Below, one piece after another: positions 17,905-25,657 of a stretch of DNA of 64,000 bases (positions are counted from its first letter, which is position 1; each line of letters begins with the position of its first letter). The notes beneath the pieces were generated by a model. That model made no database searches. It was not told the origin of the DNA and was given only the letters and a program-made list of their open reading frames with translations. Source of the stretch: Enhydrobacter sp. (GTDB taxonomy: Bacteria > Pseudomonadota > Alphaproteobacteria > Reyranellales > Reyranellaceae); contig NZ_CP126889.1 in the NCBI RefSeq assembly GCF_030246845.1, positions 4,459,001-4,523,000 of the forward strand. Direction: 5' to 3'. The translations under genes and the position numbers were made by a program.

Positions 17905-19314
17905 GTGATCACCCATGAACTGGCCGCCTACGGCTATCTGATCTCGGCCATCTGCTTCATCATGGCGCTGCGCGGACTCTCCTCGCCCACGAGCGCGCGC
18001 GGCGGCAACCTCTACGGCATCGTCGGCATGGTGGTGGCGATCGGCGTCACCGTCGCCTCGCCCGGCGTCGTCTCGCCCTGGCTGATCGTGATCGGCCTCC
18101 TGATCGGCGGCACCATCGGCACCGTCGTGGCGATGCGCATCCAGATGACGGCGCTGCCCCAGCTCGTCGCCGCCTTCCATTCGCTGGTCGGCCTCGCGGC
18201 GGTGTTCGTGGCCGGCGCCGCGTTCGTCTCGCCGGAGGCCTTCGGCATCGGCACGCCGGGCCATATCTACACCCAGAGCCTGGTCGAGATGGGGCTCGGC
18301 ACCATCATCGGCGCCATCACCTTCACCGGCTCGATCGTCGCTTTCTCCAAGCTCCAGGGCCTCGTCTCGGGCGCCCCGCTGGTGTTCCGCGGGCAGCATC
18401 CGCTCAATGCCCTGATCGGTCTCGTGCTGCTGCTGCTCCTGATCTGGTTCGCCATGGACGGCCATCCGGTGACGTTCATGCTGCTGATCCTGCTGTCGCT
18501 GGCGGTCGGCTTCCTGCTGATCCTGCCGATCGGCGGGGCCGACATGCCGGTCGTGGTGTCGATGCTGAATTCCTATTCGGGATGGGCGGCGGCCGGCATT
18601 GGCTTCACACTCGGCAACACGGCCCTGATCGTGACCGGCGCGCTGGTGGGCTCCTCGGGCGCGATCCTGAGCTACATCATGTGCAAGGGCATGAACCGCT
18701 CGATCTTCAACGTGATCCTGGGCGGCTTCGGCACCGATTCGAGCGCCGCGGGAGCAGCGGCCGCCAAGACCGACAAGCCGGTAAAGGCGGGCTCGGCCGA
18801 GGATGCGGCCTTCCTGATGGAGAATGCGAGCTCGGTGATCATCGTGCCGGGTTACGGCATGGCGGTGGCGCAGGCGCAGCACGCGCTGCGCGAGATGGCC
18901 GATATCCTGAAGGCGCGCGGCGTCAATGTGCGCTACGCCATCCATCCGGTGGCGGGCCGCATGCCGGGCCACATGAACGTGCTGCTGGCCGAGGCCAACG
19001 TGCCCTACGACGAGGTGTTCGAGCTCGACGACATCAACCGCGGCTTCGCCTCGACCGACGTCGCCTTCGTGATCGGCGCCAACGACGTCACCAACCCCGC
19101 GGCCAAGACCGATCCCAAGAGCCCGATCTACGGCATGCCCATCCTCGACGTGGAGAAGGCGCAGACGGTGCTGTTCGTGAAGCGCGGCATGTCATCGGGC
19201 TATGCCGGTGTGGAGAACGAGCTCTTCTTCCGCGACAACACCATGATGTTGTTCGCCGACGCCAAGGTGATGTGCGAGAACATCGTCAAGGCGCTGGAAG
19301 GCTCGGCCCACTGA
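17905..19314 (+). CDS. pntB: NAD(P) transhydrogenase beta subunit
   Basis: This 469-residue subunit has about nine transmembrane segments (residues 1-260) and the C-terminal NADP(H)-binding domain III. In domain III I see VIIVPGYGMAVAQAQHALREMADILK, HPVAGRMPGHMNVLLAEA and VIGANDVTNPAAKTDPKSPIYGMPI, the standard NADP-site signatures. The start is GTG at 17905 (ITHELAAYGYLIS); no in-frame ATG fits. A strong hairpin terminator follows 12 nt after the stop, so the pnt transcript ends here. Confidence 0.95.
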   Translation: MITHELAAYGYLISAICFIMALRGLSSPTSARGGNLYGIVGMVVAIGVTVASPGVVSPWLIVIGLLIGGTIGTVVAMRIQMTALPQLVAAFHSLVGLAAVFVAGAAFVSPEAFGIGTPGHIYTQSLVEMGLGTIIGAITFTGSIVAFSKLQGLVSGAPLVFRGQHPLNALIGLVLLLLLIWFAMDGHPVTFMLLILLSLAVGFLLILPIGGADMPVVVSMLNSYSGWAAAGIGFTLGNTALIVTGALVGSSGAILSYIMCKGMNRSIFNVILGGFGTDSSAAGAAAAKTDKPVKAGSAEDAAFLMENASSVIIVPGYGMAVAQAQHALREMADILKARGVNVRYAIHPVAGRMPGHMNVLLAEANVPYDEVFELDDINRGFASTDVAFVIGANDVTNPAAKTDPKSPIYGMPILDVEKAQTVLFVKRGMSSGYAGVENELFFRDNTMMLFADAKVMCENIVKALEGSAH

Positions 19315-19326
19315 GGTGCGAAGAAG

Positions 19327-19360
19327 AAGGCCGCTCCTTTCGAGAGCGGCCTTCGTTTTG
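19327..19360. terminator. intrinsic terminator after pntB
   Basis: A perfect 10-bp stem, AAGGCCGCTC (19327-19336) with GAGCGGCCTT (19344-19353), has a 7-nt loop and is followed by CGTTTTGGTTTG. The flanking AA/TT pairs make it likely to serve both pntB and the convergent secreted-protein gene. Confidence 0.88.
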
Positions 19361-19371
19361 GTTTGCGTATC

Positions 19372-19821
19372 TCAGCGGGTGTGCGGCGAGATCACGTTGC
19401 CGCGGGCGTTCAGCCGATCGCCGCAGCTGTCGTATTTGAAGCCGTACTCGTCGGTGATGGCGACGCTGTGCGACCCGGAGGCGCCGCATCCCATCGCCGG
19501 AGATTCCATCGGCGCGGCGGCCTGCTGGTTGTAGCCGCGGCCCTGGCCGTAATAGGTGCCGCGGTCGTAATAGCGATTGCCGGCGGCCGTCTGGCCGGCG
19601 TTCATCTCCTTGGTCCTCTGCTGCATCATGGTGCTCGATGTCGTGGCGTCGCTCGGCGTGTTGCCGACCGAGGGCTGGGTGCCGACATCGCGGGTCGGGG
19701 CGGCGCCGCTGGCGCCTCCCGGACCGCTGTTGGGGCCGGACGGCATCCAGTTGCCCTGGGCCAGGACCGCCGAGCTGGACAGGACGATCGCACAGGCTGT
19801 CATCAGCGAGATCTTCGTCAT
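19372..19821 (-). CDS. small secreted protein of unknown function
   Basis: This is a 149-residue protein with a clear Sec signal peptide (MTKISLMTACAIVLSSSAVLAQG, cleavage near residue 22). The mature part is rich in Gly, Ser, Thr and Gln (SGPNSGPGGASGAAP; MMQQRTKEMNAGQTAAGNRYYDRGTYY) and has two cysteines near the C-terminus (MGCGASGSHS, YDSCGDRL). I recognise no domain. GAAGGAG lies about 8 nt before the ATG at 19821, which decides the start. It converges on pntB and shares its terminator. It is probably a periplasmic protein. Confidence 0.7.
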   Translation of the reverse strand: MTKISLMTACAIVLSSSAVLAQGNWMPSGPNSGPGGASGAAPTRDVGTQPSVGNTPSDATTSSTMMQQRTKEMNAGQTAAGNRYYDRGTYYGQGRGYNQQAAAPMESPAMGCGASGSHSVAITDEYGFKYDSCGDRLNARGNVISPHTR

Positions 19822-20007
19822 CGGGCTTCTCCTTCGAAAATGCCGACAACAGGAGAACGTCGCGCCGACGACGGCCGTTGCCGGCGCGTCTGCCGGCTTT
19901 TTCCCGGTTCGTTGCGCGGACTCTGCACGAGTCCGGGCTTGGGGAGCGCAAAGGGCCGCCGTACCATATCGGGCGACCGGATCGTCCGGCGGGGGAGGAC
20001 TTGCGTC

Positions 20008-21156
20008 ATGCACCACAACCTCATTTCCGGCGACAATCACATCGACCTTACCTATTGCCCGCCCGATCTCTGGTCGTCACAGGCGCCGGCCAGATGGAAG
20101 AAGAATGCGCCGCGCGTCGAGGAGCGCAACGACGGGCAGCACTGGTTCGTCGACGACAAGGACCGCGGCATGTGGAACGGCGTCGGGCCGGGCTTCCTGC
20201 CGTACACAAAGGGCTCGTTCGGCCATATCGACGAGATGAAAGAGGCGGGGTTCGAGTGGGACAGCTACCCCGGCGCCCGGCCACGGCCGACCACGCCGGA
20301 ACTGCGCCTGGCCGATCTCGATCGCGACGGGCTCGACAAGGAGATCATCTACGGCTGCCTGATGGTGAACGATCTGATCGAGGAGGCCGAGCTGCGCGCC
20401 TGGGTCGACGCCCGCTACAACGACTGGGCGGCCGACTTCGCCCGACGGTCTGATCCGAACCGCGTGTTCCCGCTCGCCATCATTCCCAACACCGATCCGG
20501 CGACCGCGGCCGCCGAGGTGCGACGCTGCGCGCGAATGGGACTCAAGGGCGGCGACCTCGCCTTCAAGCGCATGAGCCTGCCGCTCTACCATCGCGACTG
20601 GTACGTGCTGTGGGAGGCGGCGGCCGAATGCCGCTTCCCGATCTCCTTCCACTCGACTGGCTTCAAGGCGCTGCGTGCACCGGATACGCCGGAGATGGAG
20701 AAGCAGCTCGCGATCCAGTGGCGGCTCGTGCGCTCGGCGCTGTTCCAGCTCGATACGATGGAGGTGCTGGTGTCGCTGCTGGCGTCGGGCGCTTGCGAGC
20801 AGTATCCCGACTTCAACTTCGTGCTGGGCGAATCGGGCGTGACGTGGCTGCCCTACGTGTTCGACCGCCTCGACACCGAGTACAATGACCGTGCGCGCAG
20901 TCTCGGCTTCAGGATGAAGCCCAGCGACTATTTTCGCCGCCAGGGCTACGTCACTTACCAGCAGGACAAATATCTCGAGCCGATCGTGCCGCTGATCGGC
21001 GAGGACAATATCATCTGGGGCGCCGACTACCCGCACCCCGATTGCATCTGGCCGAACTCGCGCGAGACTCTGGCCAAGAATCTCGCCGGCTTCAGCGAAG
21101 GCGTGCAGAAGAAGATCGTCCACGACAACGTCGCGCGGCTCTACGGCCTGAACTGA
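20008..21156 (+). CDS. amidohydrolase family protein (amidohydro_2, ACMSD-like)
   Basis: This is a 382-residue TIM-barrel metal-dependent hydrolase/decarboxylase of the amidohydrolase_2 group. The N-terminal metal site is ISGDNHIDL (in place of the more usual HxH form). FHSTGF sits in the middle, LGESGVTWLPYVFDRLD carries the conserved E, and IIWGADYPHPDCIWPNSRE has the typical SD-like end motif. The start at 20008 follows GGGGGAGGAC; a long upstream open frame is not protein-like. Homologues are often annotated as hydrolases in ring-cleavage or amidohydrolase clusters, with no assigned substrate. Confidence 0.8.
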   Translation: MHHNLISGDNHIDLTYCPPDLWSSQAPARWKKNAPRVEERNDGQHWFVDDKDRGMWNGVGPGFLPYTKGSFGHIDEMKEAGFEWDSYPGARPRPTTPELRLADLDRDGLDKEIIYGCLMVNDLIEEAELRAWVDARYNDWAADFARRSDPNRVFPLAIIPNTDPATAAAEVRRCARMGLKGGDLAFKRMSLPLYHRDWYVLWEAAAECRFPISFHSTGFKALRAPDTPEMEKQLAIQWRLVRSALFQLDTMEVLVSLLASGACEQYPDFNFVLGESGVTWLPYVFDRLDTEYNDRARSLGFRMKPSDYFRRQGYVTYQQDKYLEPIVPLIGEDNIIWGADYPHPDCIWPNSRETLAKNLAGFSEGVQKKIVHDNVARLYGLN

Positions 21157-21170
21157 TCTCCATCGAGCAA

Positions 21171-21193
21171 AACCCCCGGTCATGCCGGGGGTT
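21171..21193. terminator. bidirectional terminator between amidohydrolase and rpsU
   Basis: A 9-bp perfect stem, AACCCCCGG at 21171-21179 and CCGGGGGTT at 21185-21193, has a 5-nt loop. It sits between convergent genes, and the AA/TT ends give short A and U tracts on both strands. Confidence 0.8.
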
Positions 21194-21222
21194 CGTCTTC
21201 GATCTCCACGTGAAGGAACGGG

Positions 21223-21426
21223 CTAGTAGCCCTCGCGCTCCATGCGCTTGCGCATCAGCTTGCGGGTGCGGCGGATCGCTTCGGCACGCTCGCGGGCGCG
21301 GCGCTCGGAGGGCTTCTCGTAGTTGCGGCGGAGCTTCATCTCGCGGAAGATGCCTTCGCGTTGCATCTTCTTTTTCAGGACGCGGAGCGCCTGATCGACG
21401 TTATTTTCGCGGACGAGAACCTGCAC
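21223..21426 (-). CDS. rpsU: 30S ribosomal protein S21
   Basis: This is a 67-residue basic ribosomal protein that helps mRNA engagement in initiation. It starts VQVLVRENNVDQALRVLKKK and contains the classic FREMKLRRNYEKPSERRARE segment, followed by an Arg-rich tail ending REGY. The start codon is GTG at 21426, with AGGAAG about 9 nt upstream. It is divergent from the COQ9-family gene, a neighbourhood common in alphaproteobacteria. Confidence 0.97.
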   Translation of the reverse strand: MQVLVRENNVDQALRVLKKKMQREGIFREMKLRRNYEKPSERRARERAEAIRRTRKLMRKRMEREGY

Positions 21427-21442
21427 TGCGATCGCTTCCTTT

Positions 21443-21477
21443 CAAGTTCGAGGGCCCGGACAAGTTTCAGGGCCCGG
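21443..21477. repeat. short tandem repeat upstream of rpsU
   Basis: Two imperfect 17-bp units, CAAGTTCGAGGGCCCGG at 21443-21459 and CAAGTTTCAGGGCCCGG at 21461-21477, have 15 of 17 identical bases and an 18-bp period. They lie in the rpsU leader/promoter region, where GGGCCC is itself palindromic. Confidence 0.6.
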
Positions 21478-21517
21478 GAAATTCGGGAGGGCGGGTAGGT
21501 ATCACACGCGGCCGGCC

Positions 21518-21546
21518 TTGGGAAGCCCCGCCGGCAGGCCTATATT
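21518..21546 (+). promoter_or_regulatory. putative sigma-70 promoter for the COQ9-family gene
   Basis: TTGGGA (21518-21523) and TATATT (21541-21546) are separated by exactly 17 nt. The ATG at 21553 lies 7 nt after the -10 box, where transcription should begin, and no Shine-Dalgarno is visible between them. A leaderless mRNA is therefore suggested. Confidence 0.5.
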
Positions 21547-21552
21547 CGCCCC

Positions 21553-22200
21553 ATGAGCGAGGCGAAATCCCCTCCGGACGACCCCGATACCGCGCTCCGT
21601 GACCGGCTGGCGGATGCGGTCGGCAACGAGGCGGCCTTCGACGGCTGGAGTTGGACCTCGATCCGGGCGGCCACCCGGATGCTCGACCTGCCGGCGGGCG
21701 AGGCGGAACGCCTGTTCCCGGGCGGTCCGCTCGACGTGCTGGCCTATGTGAGCGAGCGGGCGGACCGGCGCATGGTCGCGGATCTGGAGACGGAAGGGGT
21801 GCTCGACCTCAAGATCCGCGACCGTATCCGCGAGGCCGTCCGTATCCGGCTCGAGCGCCATGTCGGCAACCGCGAGGCCGCGCGGCGCGCGCTGGCGCTG
21901 CTGGCGCTTCCCTTCAATGGACCGTTGGCGCTGCGGCTGCTCTACCGCACGATCGACGCCATGTGGTACGCCGCCGGCGACACCAGCACCGACTTCAACT
22001 TCTACACCAAGCGGGTGACCCTGGCGGCCGTCTATTCCTCGACCCTGCTCTACTGGCTGAACGACCGCTCGCCCGGCAGCGAGGCCACCTGGGACTTCCT
22101 CGAGCGGCGGATCGACAACGTGATGCAGATCGAAAAGCTGAAGGCGCGCGCCCGTTCGTGGCGACCAGGCGATCGGGTCCGGACCGTCGCCCGCCGGTAG
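21553..22200 (+). CDS. COQ9 family protein
   Basis: This is a 215-residue member of the COQ9/RpsU-linked family, which in mitochondria is a lipid-binding partner of the ubiquinone hydroxylase COQ7. The C-terminal signature is clear: YRTIDAMWYAAGDTSTDFNFYTKR followed by VTLAAVYSSTLLYWLND and WDFLERRIDNVMQIEK. The N-terminal part resembles a TetR-like helical fold (AAFDGWSWTSIRAATRMLDLPAGEAERLFPGG). It is divergent from rpsU. A role in ubiquinone biosynthesis is supported by family and, weakly, by ubiX 3 kb away. Confidence 0.88.
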   Translation: MSEAKSPPDDPDTALRDRLADAVGNEAAFDGWSWTSIRAATRMLDLPAGEAERLFPGGPLDVLAYVSERADRRMVADLETEGVLDLKIRDRIREAVRIRLERHVGNREAARRALALLALPFNGPLALRLLYRTIDAMWYAAGDTSTDFNFYTKRVTLAAVYSSTLLYWLNDRSPGSEATWDFLERRIDNVMQIEKLKARARSWRPGDRVRTVARR

Positions 22201-22203
22201 GGA

Positions 22204-23274
22204 TCACTTTCTCGGCATAACATAGGTTACGTGGCCCATCTTGCGGCCGGGGCGGGCCTTGCCCTTGCCGTAGAGATGCAGCCGCGCCGTCGGCTCGGCG
22301 AGGTAGCGCGCCCAGTCGTTGGCCTCGTCGCCGATCAGGTTGATCATGCGCGAGGACGCGAGAAGGTCGACGGCGCCCAGCGGCAAGCCGCAGACCGTCC
22401 GCACGAGCTGCTCGAACTGGCTGGTGGCGCAGGCATCGATCGTCCAGTGACCGGAATTGTGCGGCCGCGGCGCCATCTCGTTGGCAAGCACGCGTCCGTC
22501 CCTGGTCACGAACATTTCGAGCGCGACCAGGCCCACCAGGTCGAGGCTTTCGGCCAGCCTCAGGCCATAGTCCTTTGCCTGCTCTTCGACCGCGGATGGG
22601 AGGCCCGAGGGGACCGCGGTCGCGCGCAGGATGCCGTCTCGATGCTCGTTGCGGCCGATCGGGAAGCAGCGCGCCTCGCCGTCGAGGCCGCGGGCGACGA
22701 TGGCGGAAATCTCGCACTCGAAATCGACCAATGCTTCGAGGATGCATTCCCGCCGGCCGAGCTTGTCCCAGGCCGCGAACAGATCCTCGCGGCTATGAAC
22801 GCGGATCTGGCCCTTGCCGTCGTAGCCTTCGGTCGAGGTCTTGAGGATGCCGGGGAGGGCGGTAGCGCGGGCGATATCGCCTTCGCCCGCGATCTGTTGG
22901 TAGTCGGCCGTTCCAAGCCCCGATTTCCGAAAGAACTCCTTCTCGCGCAGCCGATGCTGGGCGAAATGGATGGGCTTGATCCCCGGGCGGACCGGCCTCC
23001 GACGTGCGCACTCGGCGACAGTCGCTTCGGGCACGTTCTCGAACTCGTAGGTGACGACGTCGACCGCGTCCGCAAAGCGGGCGAGGGCGGTCGCATCGTC
23101 ATAGGCGCCCGAAATGTGAGCGGTGGCCACGTCGCCGGCGATCGAATGGGCTTCCGGGGAGTAAACGACCGACCGATAGCCGAGTCGGGCCGCCGCCATG
23201 GCCGTCATCCGGCCCAACTGGCCGCCCCCCAGGATGCCGATGGTCGATCCGGGCGGCAGGGCTTTGGTCGCCAT
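22204..23274 (-). CDS. purK: 5-(carboxyamino)imidazole ribonucleotide synthase
   Basis: PurK is an ATP-grasp enzyme that converts AIR and bicarbonate to N5-CAIR in purine synthesis; length is 356 aa. It opens STIGILGGGQLGRMTAMAAARLGY, continues with AHISGAYDDATALARFADAVDVVTYEFENVP, KTSTEGYDGKGQ and EMAPRPHNSGHWTIDACATSQFEQ, all standard. I start at ATG 23274; an in-frame ATG at 23322, just after the purE stop, would add 16 unconserved residues. It follows purE on the same strand. The end is 3 nt from the coq9 stop. Confidence 0.94.
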   Translation of the reverse strand: MATKALPPGSTIGILGGGQLGRMTAMAAARLGYRSVVYSPEAHSIAGDVATAHISGAYDDATALARFADAVDVVTYEFENVPEATVAECARRRPVRPGIKPIHFAQHRLREKEFFRKSGLGTADYQQIAGEGDIARATALPGILKTSTEGYDGKGQIRVHSREDLFAAWDKLGRRECILEALVDFECEISAIVARGLDGEARCFPIGRNEHRDGILRATAVPSGLPSAVEEQAKDYGLRLAESLDLVGLVALEMFVTRDGRVLANEMAPRPHNSGHWTIDACATSQFEQLVRTVCGLPLGAVDLLASSRMINLIGDEANDWARYLAEPTARLHLYGKGKARPGRKMGHVTYVMPRK

Positions 23275-23323
23275 CGAACCATGGGCCTCCGAGCCCGGTC
23301 TGCTCTCCCCAGAATCTCTCATG

Positions 23324-23845
23324 TCAGTGCTGTTTCGACGTCTCGTCCGCCGGCTTCTCGGCAACCGTACCGGTCTGCCGGGCGCGCCAGCGCTCGACGG
23401 CGGCCATAATCTTGGCGTCGCCAAGACCGATGATGGACGCCGCCAGGATCGCCGCATTGATGGCGCCCGACTTGCCGATGGCGAGCGTGCCAACCGGAAT
23501 GCCGGCCGGCATCTGGACAATGGAAAGAAGGCTATCCATGCCCTTGAGCGCCGCGCTTTCGACTGGCACGCCCAGCACCGGCAAGGGGGTCATCGAGGCG
23601 GTCATGCCGGGAAGATGGGCCGCGCCGCCTGCGCCCGCGATGATCACCTTGAGACCCCGATCCTTGGCCTCGGCGGCGTAGGCGAAGAGACGGCGCGGCG
23701 TGCGATGGGCGGAGACGATGCGGGCGTCGCAGGGGACGCCCAGGGCTTCGAGCGTGTCGGCGGCATGCCGCATGGTGGCCCAATCCGACTGGCTGCCCAT
23801 GATCAGGCCGACCAGGGGACGGCGTTTGGCGGAAGATTTGGCCAT
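23324..23845 (-). CDS. purE: N5-carboxyaminoimidazole ribonucleotide mutase
   Basis: PurE (173 aa) moves the carboxyl group of N5-CAIR to give CAIR, directly after PurK. The substrate site reads GLIMGSQSDWATMRHAADTL, VSAHRTPRRLFAYA and IAGAGGAAHLPGMTASMTPLPVLGVPVES, the class I PurE pattern. The C-terminus has a short polar tail (EKPADETSKQH). It sits upstream of purK and downstream of a DUF465 gene, probably one transcript. Confidence 0.95.
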   Translation of the reverse strand: MAKSSAKRRPLVGLIMGSQSDWATMRHAADTLEALGVPCDARIVSAHRTPRRLFAYAAEAKDRGLKVIIAGAGGAAHLPGMTASMTPLPVLGVPVESAALKGMDSLLSIVQMPAGIPVGTLAIGKSGAINAAILAASIIGLGDAKIMAAVERWRARQTGTVAEKPADETSKQH

Positions 23846-23864
23846 TTGGCGTTCGGGGGCGTCT

Positions 23865-24089
23865 TCAGGCGATGATGTCGGGAATGAGCTGGCTTTCCAA
23901 CTTCAGAATCTGGTCCTTGAGGCCGAGCTTGCGCTTCTTCAGCCGCTGGAGCTGGAGCTGGTCGAAGGGCGCCTTCTCGATCAGCCGGTCGATCACCTCG
24001 TCGAGGTCGCGATGCTCGCTCTTCAGCGCTGCCAGCTTGGCCCTGAGCGCCTCTGTGTCCTGCGGTTCCGAAGGCCTGTCGTCGTTCAT
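23865..24089 (-). CDS. DUF465 (YdcH-like) protein
   Basis: This is a 74-residue coiled-coil protein. The family core is LRAKLAALKSEHRDLDEVIDRL followed by DQLQLQRLKKRKLGLKDQILKLESQL, heptad-like with the KKRKL motif. Function is unknown. It precedes purE by 20 nt on the same strand. A paralogue lies at 25441 on the other strand, flanking the TIGR02444/ubiX pair. Confidence 0.8.
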   Translation of the reverse strand: MNDDRPSEPQDTEALRAKLAALKSEHRDLDEVIDRLIEKAPFDQLQLQRLKKRKLGLKDQILKLESQLIPDIIA

Positions 24090-24179
24090 GCCTGGCGCAC
24101 TCGTCCTCGTGGACTAGCCACACGGATGCGCGCCGTGTACCCCTTCGGCCGCCCAAAGGGAAGCATAACCCTACCTCCA

Positions 24180-24764
24180 ATGCCGGATTTTCTGCCTCAC
24201 CCCTTCTGGAACTTCTCGCTCGAGCTCTATGGCGGCGACGGCGTCGCCGAAGCTTGCCTCGACCTGCAGGAGCGTCGCGGCTGCGACGTCAACATCTTGC
24301 TGTTCTGCTGCTGGCTGGGCGCTTCCGGGCGGCCGACCCTGACGGCCGAGCGGCTGCGTACCATCCTCAGGGCAAGCGATGCTTGGCAGGCGGCCATCGT
24401 GCGGCCGCTGCGCGAGGTGCGAAAGCTGCTGAAGGATCAGGCCTGGACCGCGGCGTTGCCCGAAACCGTCGATGCAACGCGGCGGCGCGTGGCCGATGCC
24501 GAACTCGCCGCCGAGCATGCCGAGCAGCTCAAGCTTGCGAGCCTCCATGCGCCGCCTGCCGACCGGGATCGTCCCCTGGAGAAGCGCCTGCGGTCGGCGG
24601 TGGGAAATCTGGGAATCTACGCCCTCTGTCTCGGCGTGACGCCCGACGATAAGGATCGCCGGGCGGTGGCGGCGCTCGTCGCGGCGACCTTTCCCGAGGC
24701 GACGCGCGACGAGATCGCGACCGCCGTCGGTCTTCGGGCTGCAGGCGCTCCCATCGGCTCTTAG
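24180..24764 (+). CDS. TIGR02444 family protein
   Basis: This 194-residue protein matches the TIGR02444 pattern: PHPFWNFSLELYGGDGVAEACLDLQERRGCDVNILLFCCWLG near the start, then ASDAWQAAIVRPLREVRKLLK. It is otherwise alpha-helical and cytoplasmic. Function is unknown. The long upstream open frame does not belong to it; I start at the ATG at 24180. The stop overlaps the convergent ubiX stop by 4 bp. Confidence 0.8.
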   Translation: MPDFLPHPFWNFSLELYGGDGVAEACLDLQERRGCDVNILLFCCWLGASGRPTLTAERLRTILRASDAWQAAIVRPLREVRKLLKDQAWTAALPETVDATRRRVADAELAAEHAEQLKLASLHAPPADRDRPLEKRLRSAVGNLGIYALCLGVTPDDKDRRAVAALVAATFPEATRDEIATAVGLRAAGAPIGS

Positions 24765-25327
24765 TGCCAGCGCCTGACCTTGCCGGTGTCGAGATCGAAC
24801 AGGTCGAGGATGCGGCCGACCGTGTGGTCGATGATGTCGTCGATTGTCTTCGGCCGGTTGTAGAAGGCGGGCACCGGCGGCGCGACGATGGCGCCCATCT
24901 CGGCGAGCGTCGTCATGTTGCGCAGATGAATCGCGTGAAGCGGCGTTTCGCGGGCAACCACGACCAATTTGCGGCGTTCCTTGAGCACGACGTCGGCGGC
25001 TCGTGTCAGCAGGTTGCTGGTGATGCCGTGGGCGATCTCGCTCAAGCTGCGCATGGAGCAGGGCGCCACGATCATTCCCATGGTCCGGTATGACCCACTC
25101 GAAATCGCTGCGGCAAGATCGTCGATCTTGTATGCCACATCCGCGAGCCGCCGCACGTCGCTCACCTTCAGGTCGGTCTCGTGTGCGAGCGTGAGCTCGG
25201 CGGTGCGCGTCATGACGAGGTGAGTTTCCACGGGCAACGCCTTCAGCGCCTCGAGCAACCGGACCCCATAAATGACACCGGAAGCGCCAGAAATGCCGAC
25301 GATCAGGCGAGGCGACGTGTCAGTCAT
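24761..25327 (-). CDS. ubiX: flavin prenyltransferase UbiX
   Basis: UbiX (188 aa) attaches a dimethylallyl group to FMN to make prenyl-FMN, the cofactor of UbiD decarboxylases in ubiquinone synthesis or aromatic degradation. The start LIVGISGASGVIYGVRLLEAL is diagnostic, with HLVMTRTAELTLAHET, SGSYRTMGMIVAPCSMRSLSEIAHG and RETPLHAIHLRNM as the FMN and DMAP sites. I use ATG 25327; two upstream in-frame ATGs are possible, but AGGA precedes this region. No ubiD is in the window. Confidence 0.93.
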   Translation of the reverse strand: MTDTSPRLIVGISGASGVIYGVRLLEALKALPVETHLVMTRTAELTLAHETDLKVSDVRRLADVAYKIDDLAAAISSGSYRTMGMIVAPCSMRSLSEIAHGITSNLLTRAADVVLKERRKLVVVARETPLHAIHLRNMTTLAEMGAIVAPPVPAFYNRPKTIDDIIDHTVGRILDLFDLDTGKVRRWH

Positions 25328-25440
25328 GCTGACCATCCTATCTGAATTTTGCACAGCCGCACGACAGCGGCCGATTTGCCGTGACTCGGGCGTCGGACAG
25401 AGGCAGAGTTTTGAGGTCCGTAACCAGCTCGGAGGTGTCT

Positions 25441-25617
25441 ATGAGCGCCGTAGACCATATCGAAGCGCTGAAGGCCAAGCATGCGATGCTGGAGCATGCG
25501 ATCGATGAAGAGAATGCCCGTCCGCACCCCGATGACGAGGCGATTTGCAGCCTCAAGAAGCGAAAATTGCAGATCAAGGACGAGATTACCCGACTGATCT
25601 CAGAGAAATCCCACTAG
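25441..25617 (+). CDS. DUF465 (YdcH-like) protein, second copy
   Basis: This 58-residue protein is a second DUF465 protein: VDHIEALKAKHAMLEHAIDEEN followed by CSLKKRKLQIKDEITRLIS, sharing the LKKRKLxxKDxI core with the protein at 23865. GGAGG lies 6 nt before ATG 25441, which decides the start over an in-frame upstream extension. It is divergent from ubiX. Family function is unknown. Confidence 0.8.
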   Translation: MSAVDHIEALKAKHAMLEHAIDEENARPHPDDEAICSLKKRKLQIKDEITRLISEKSH

Positions 25618-25657
25618 CCCTCCCTTCCCTATCGAGCAAAGCCGCGCCGAGCGGCGG

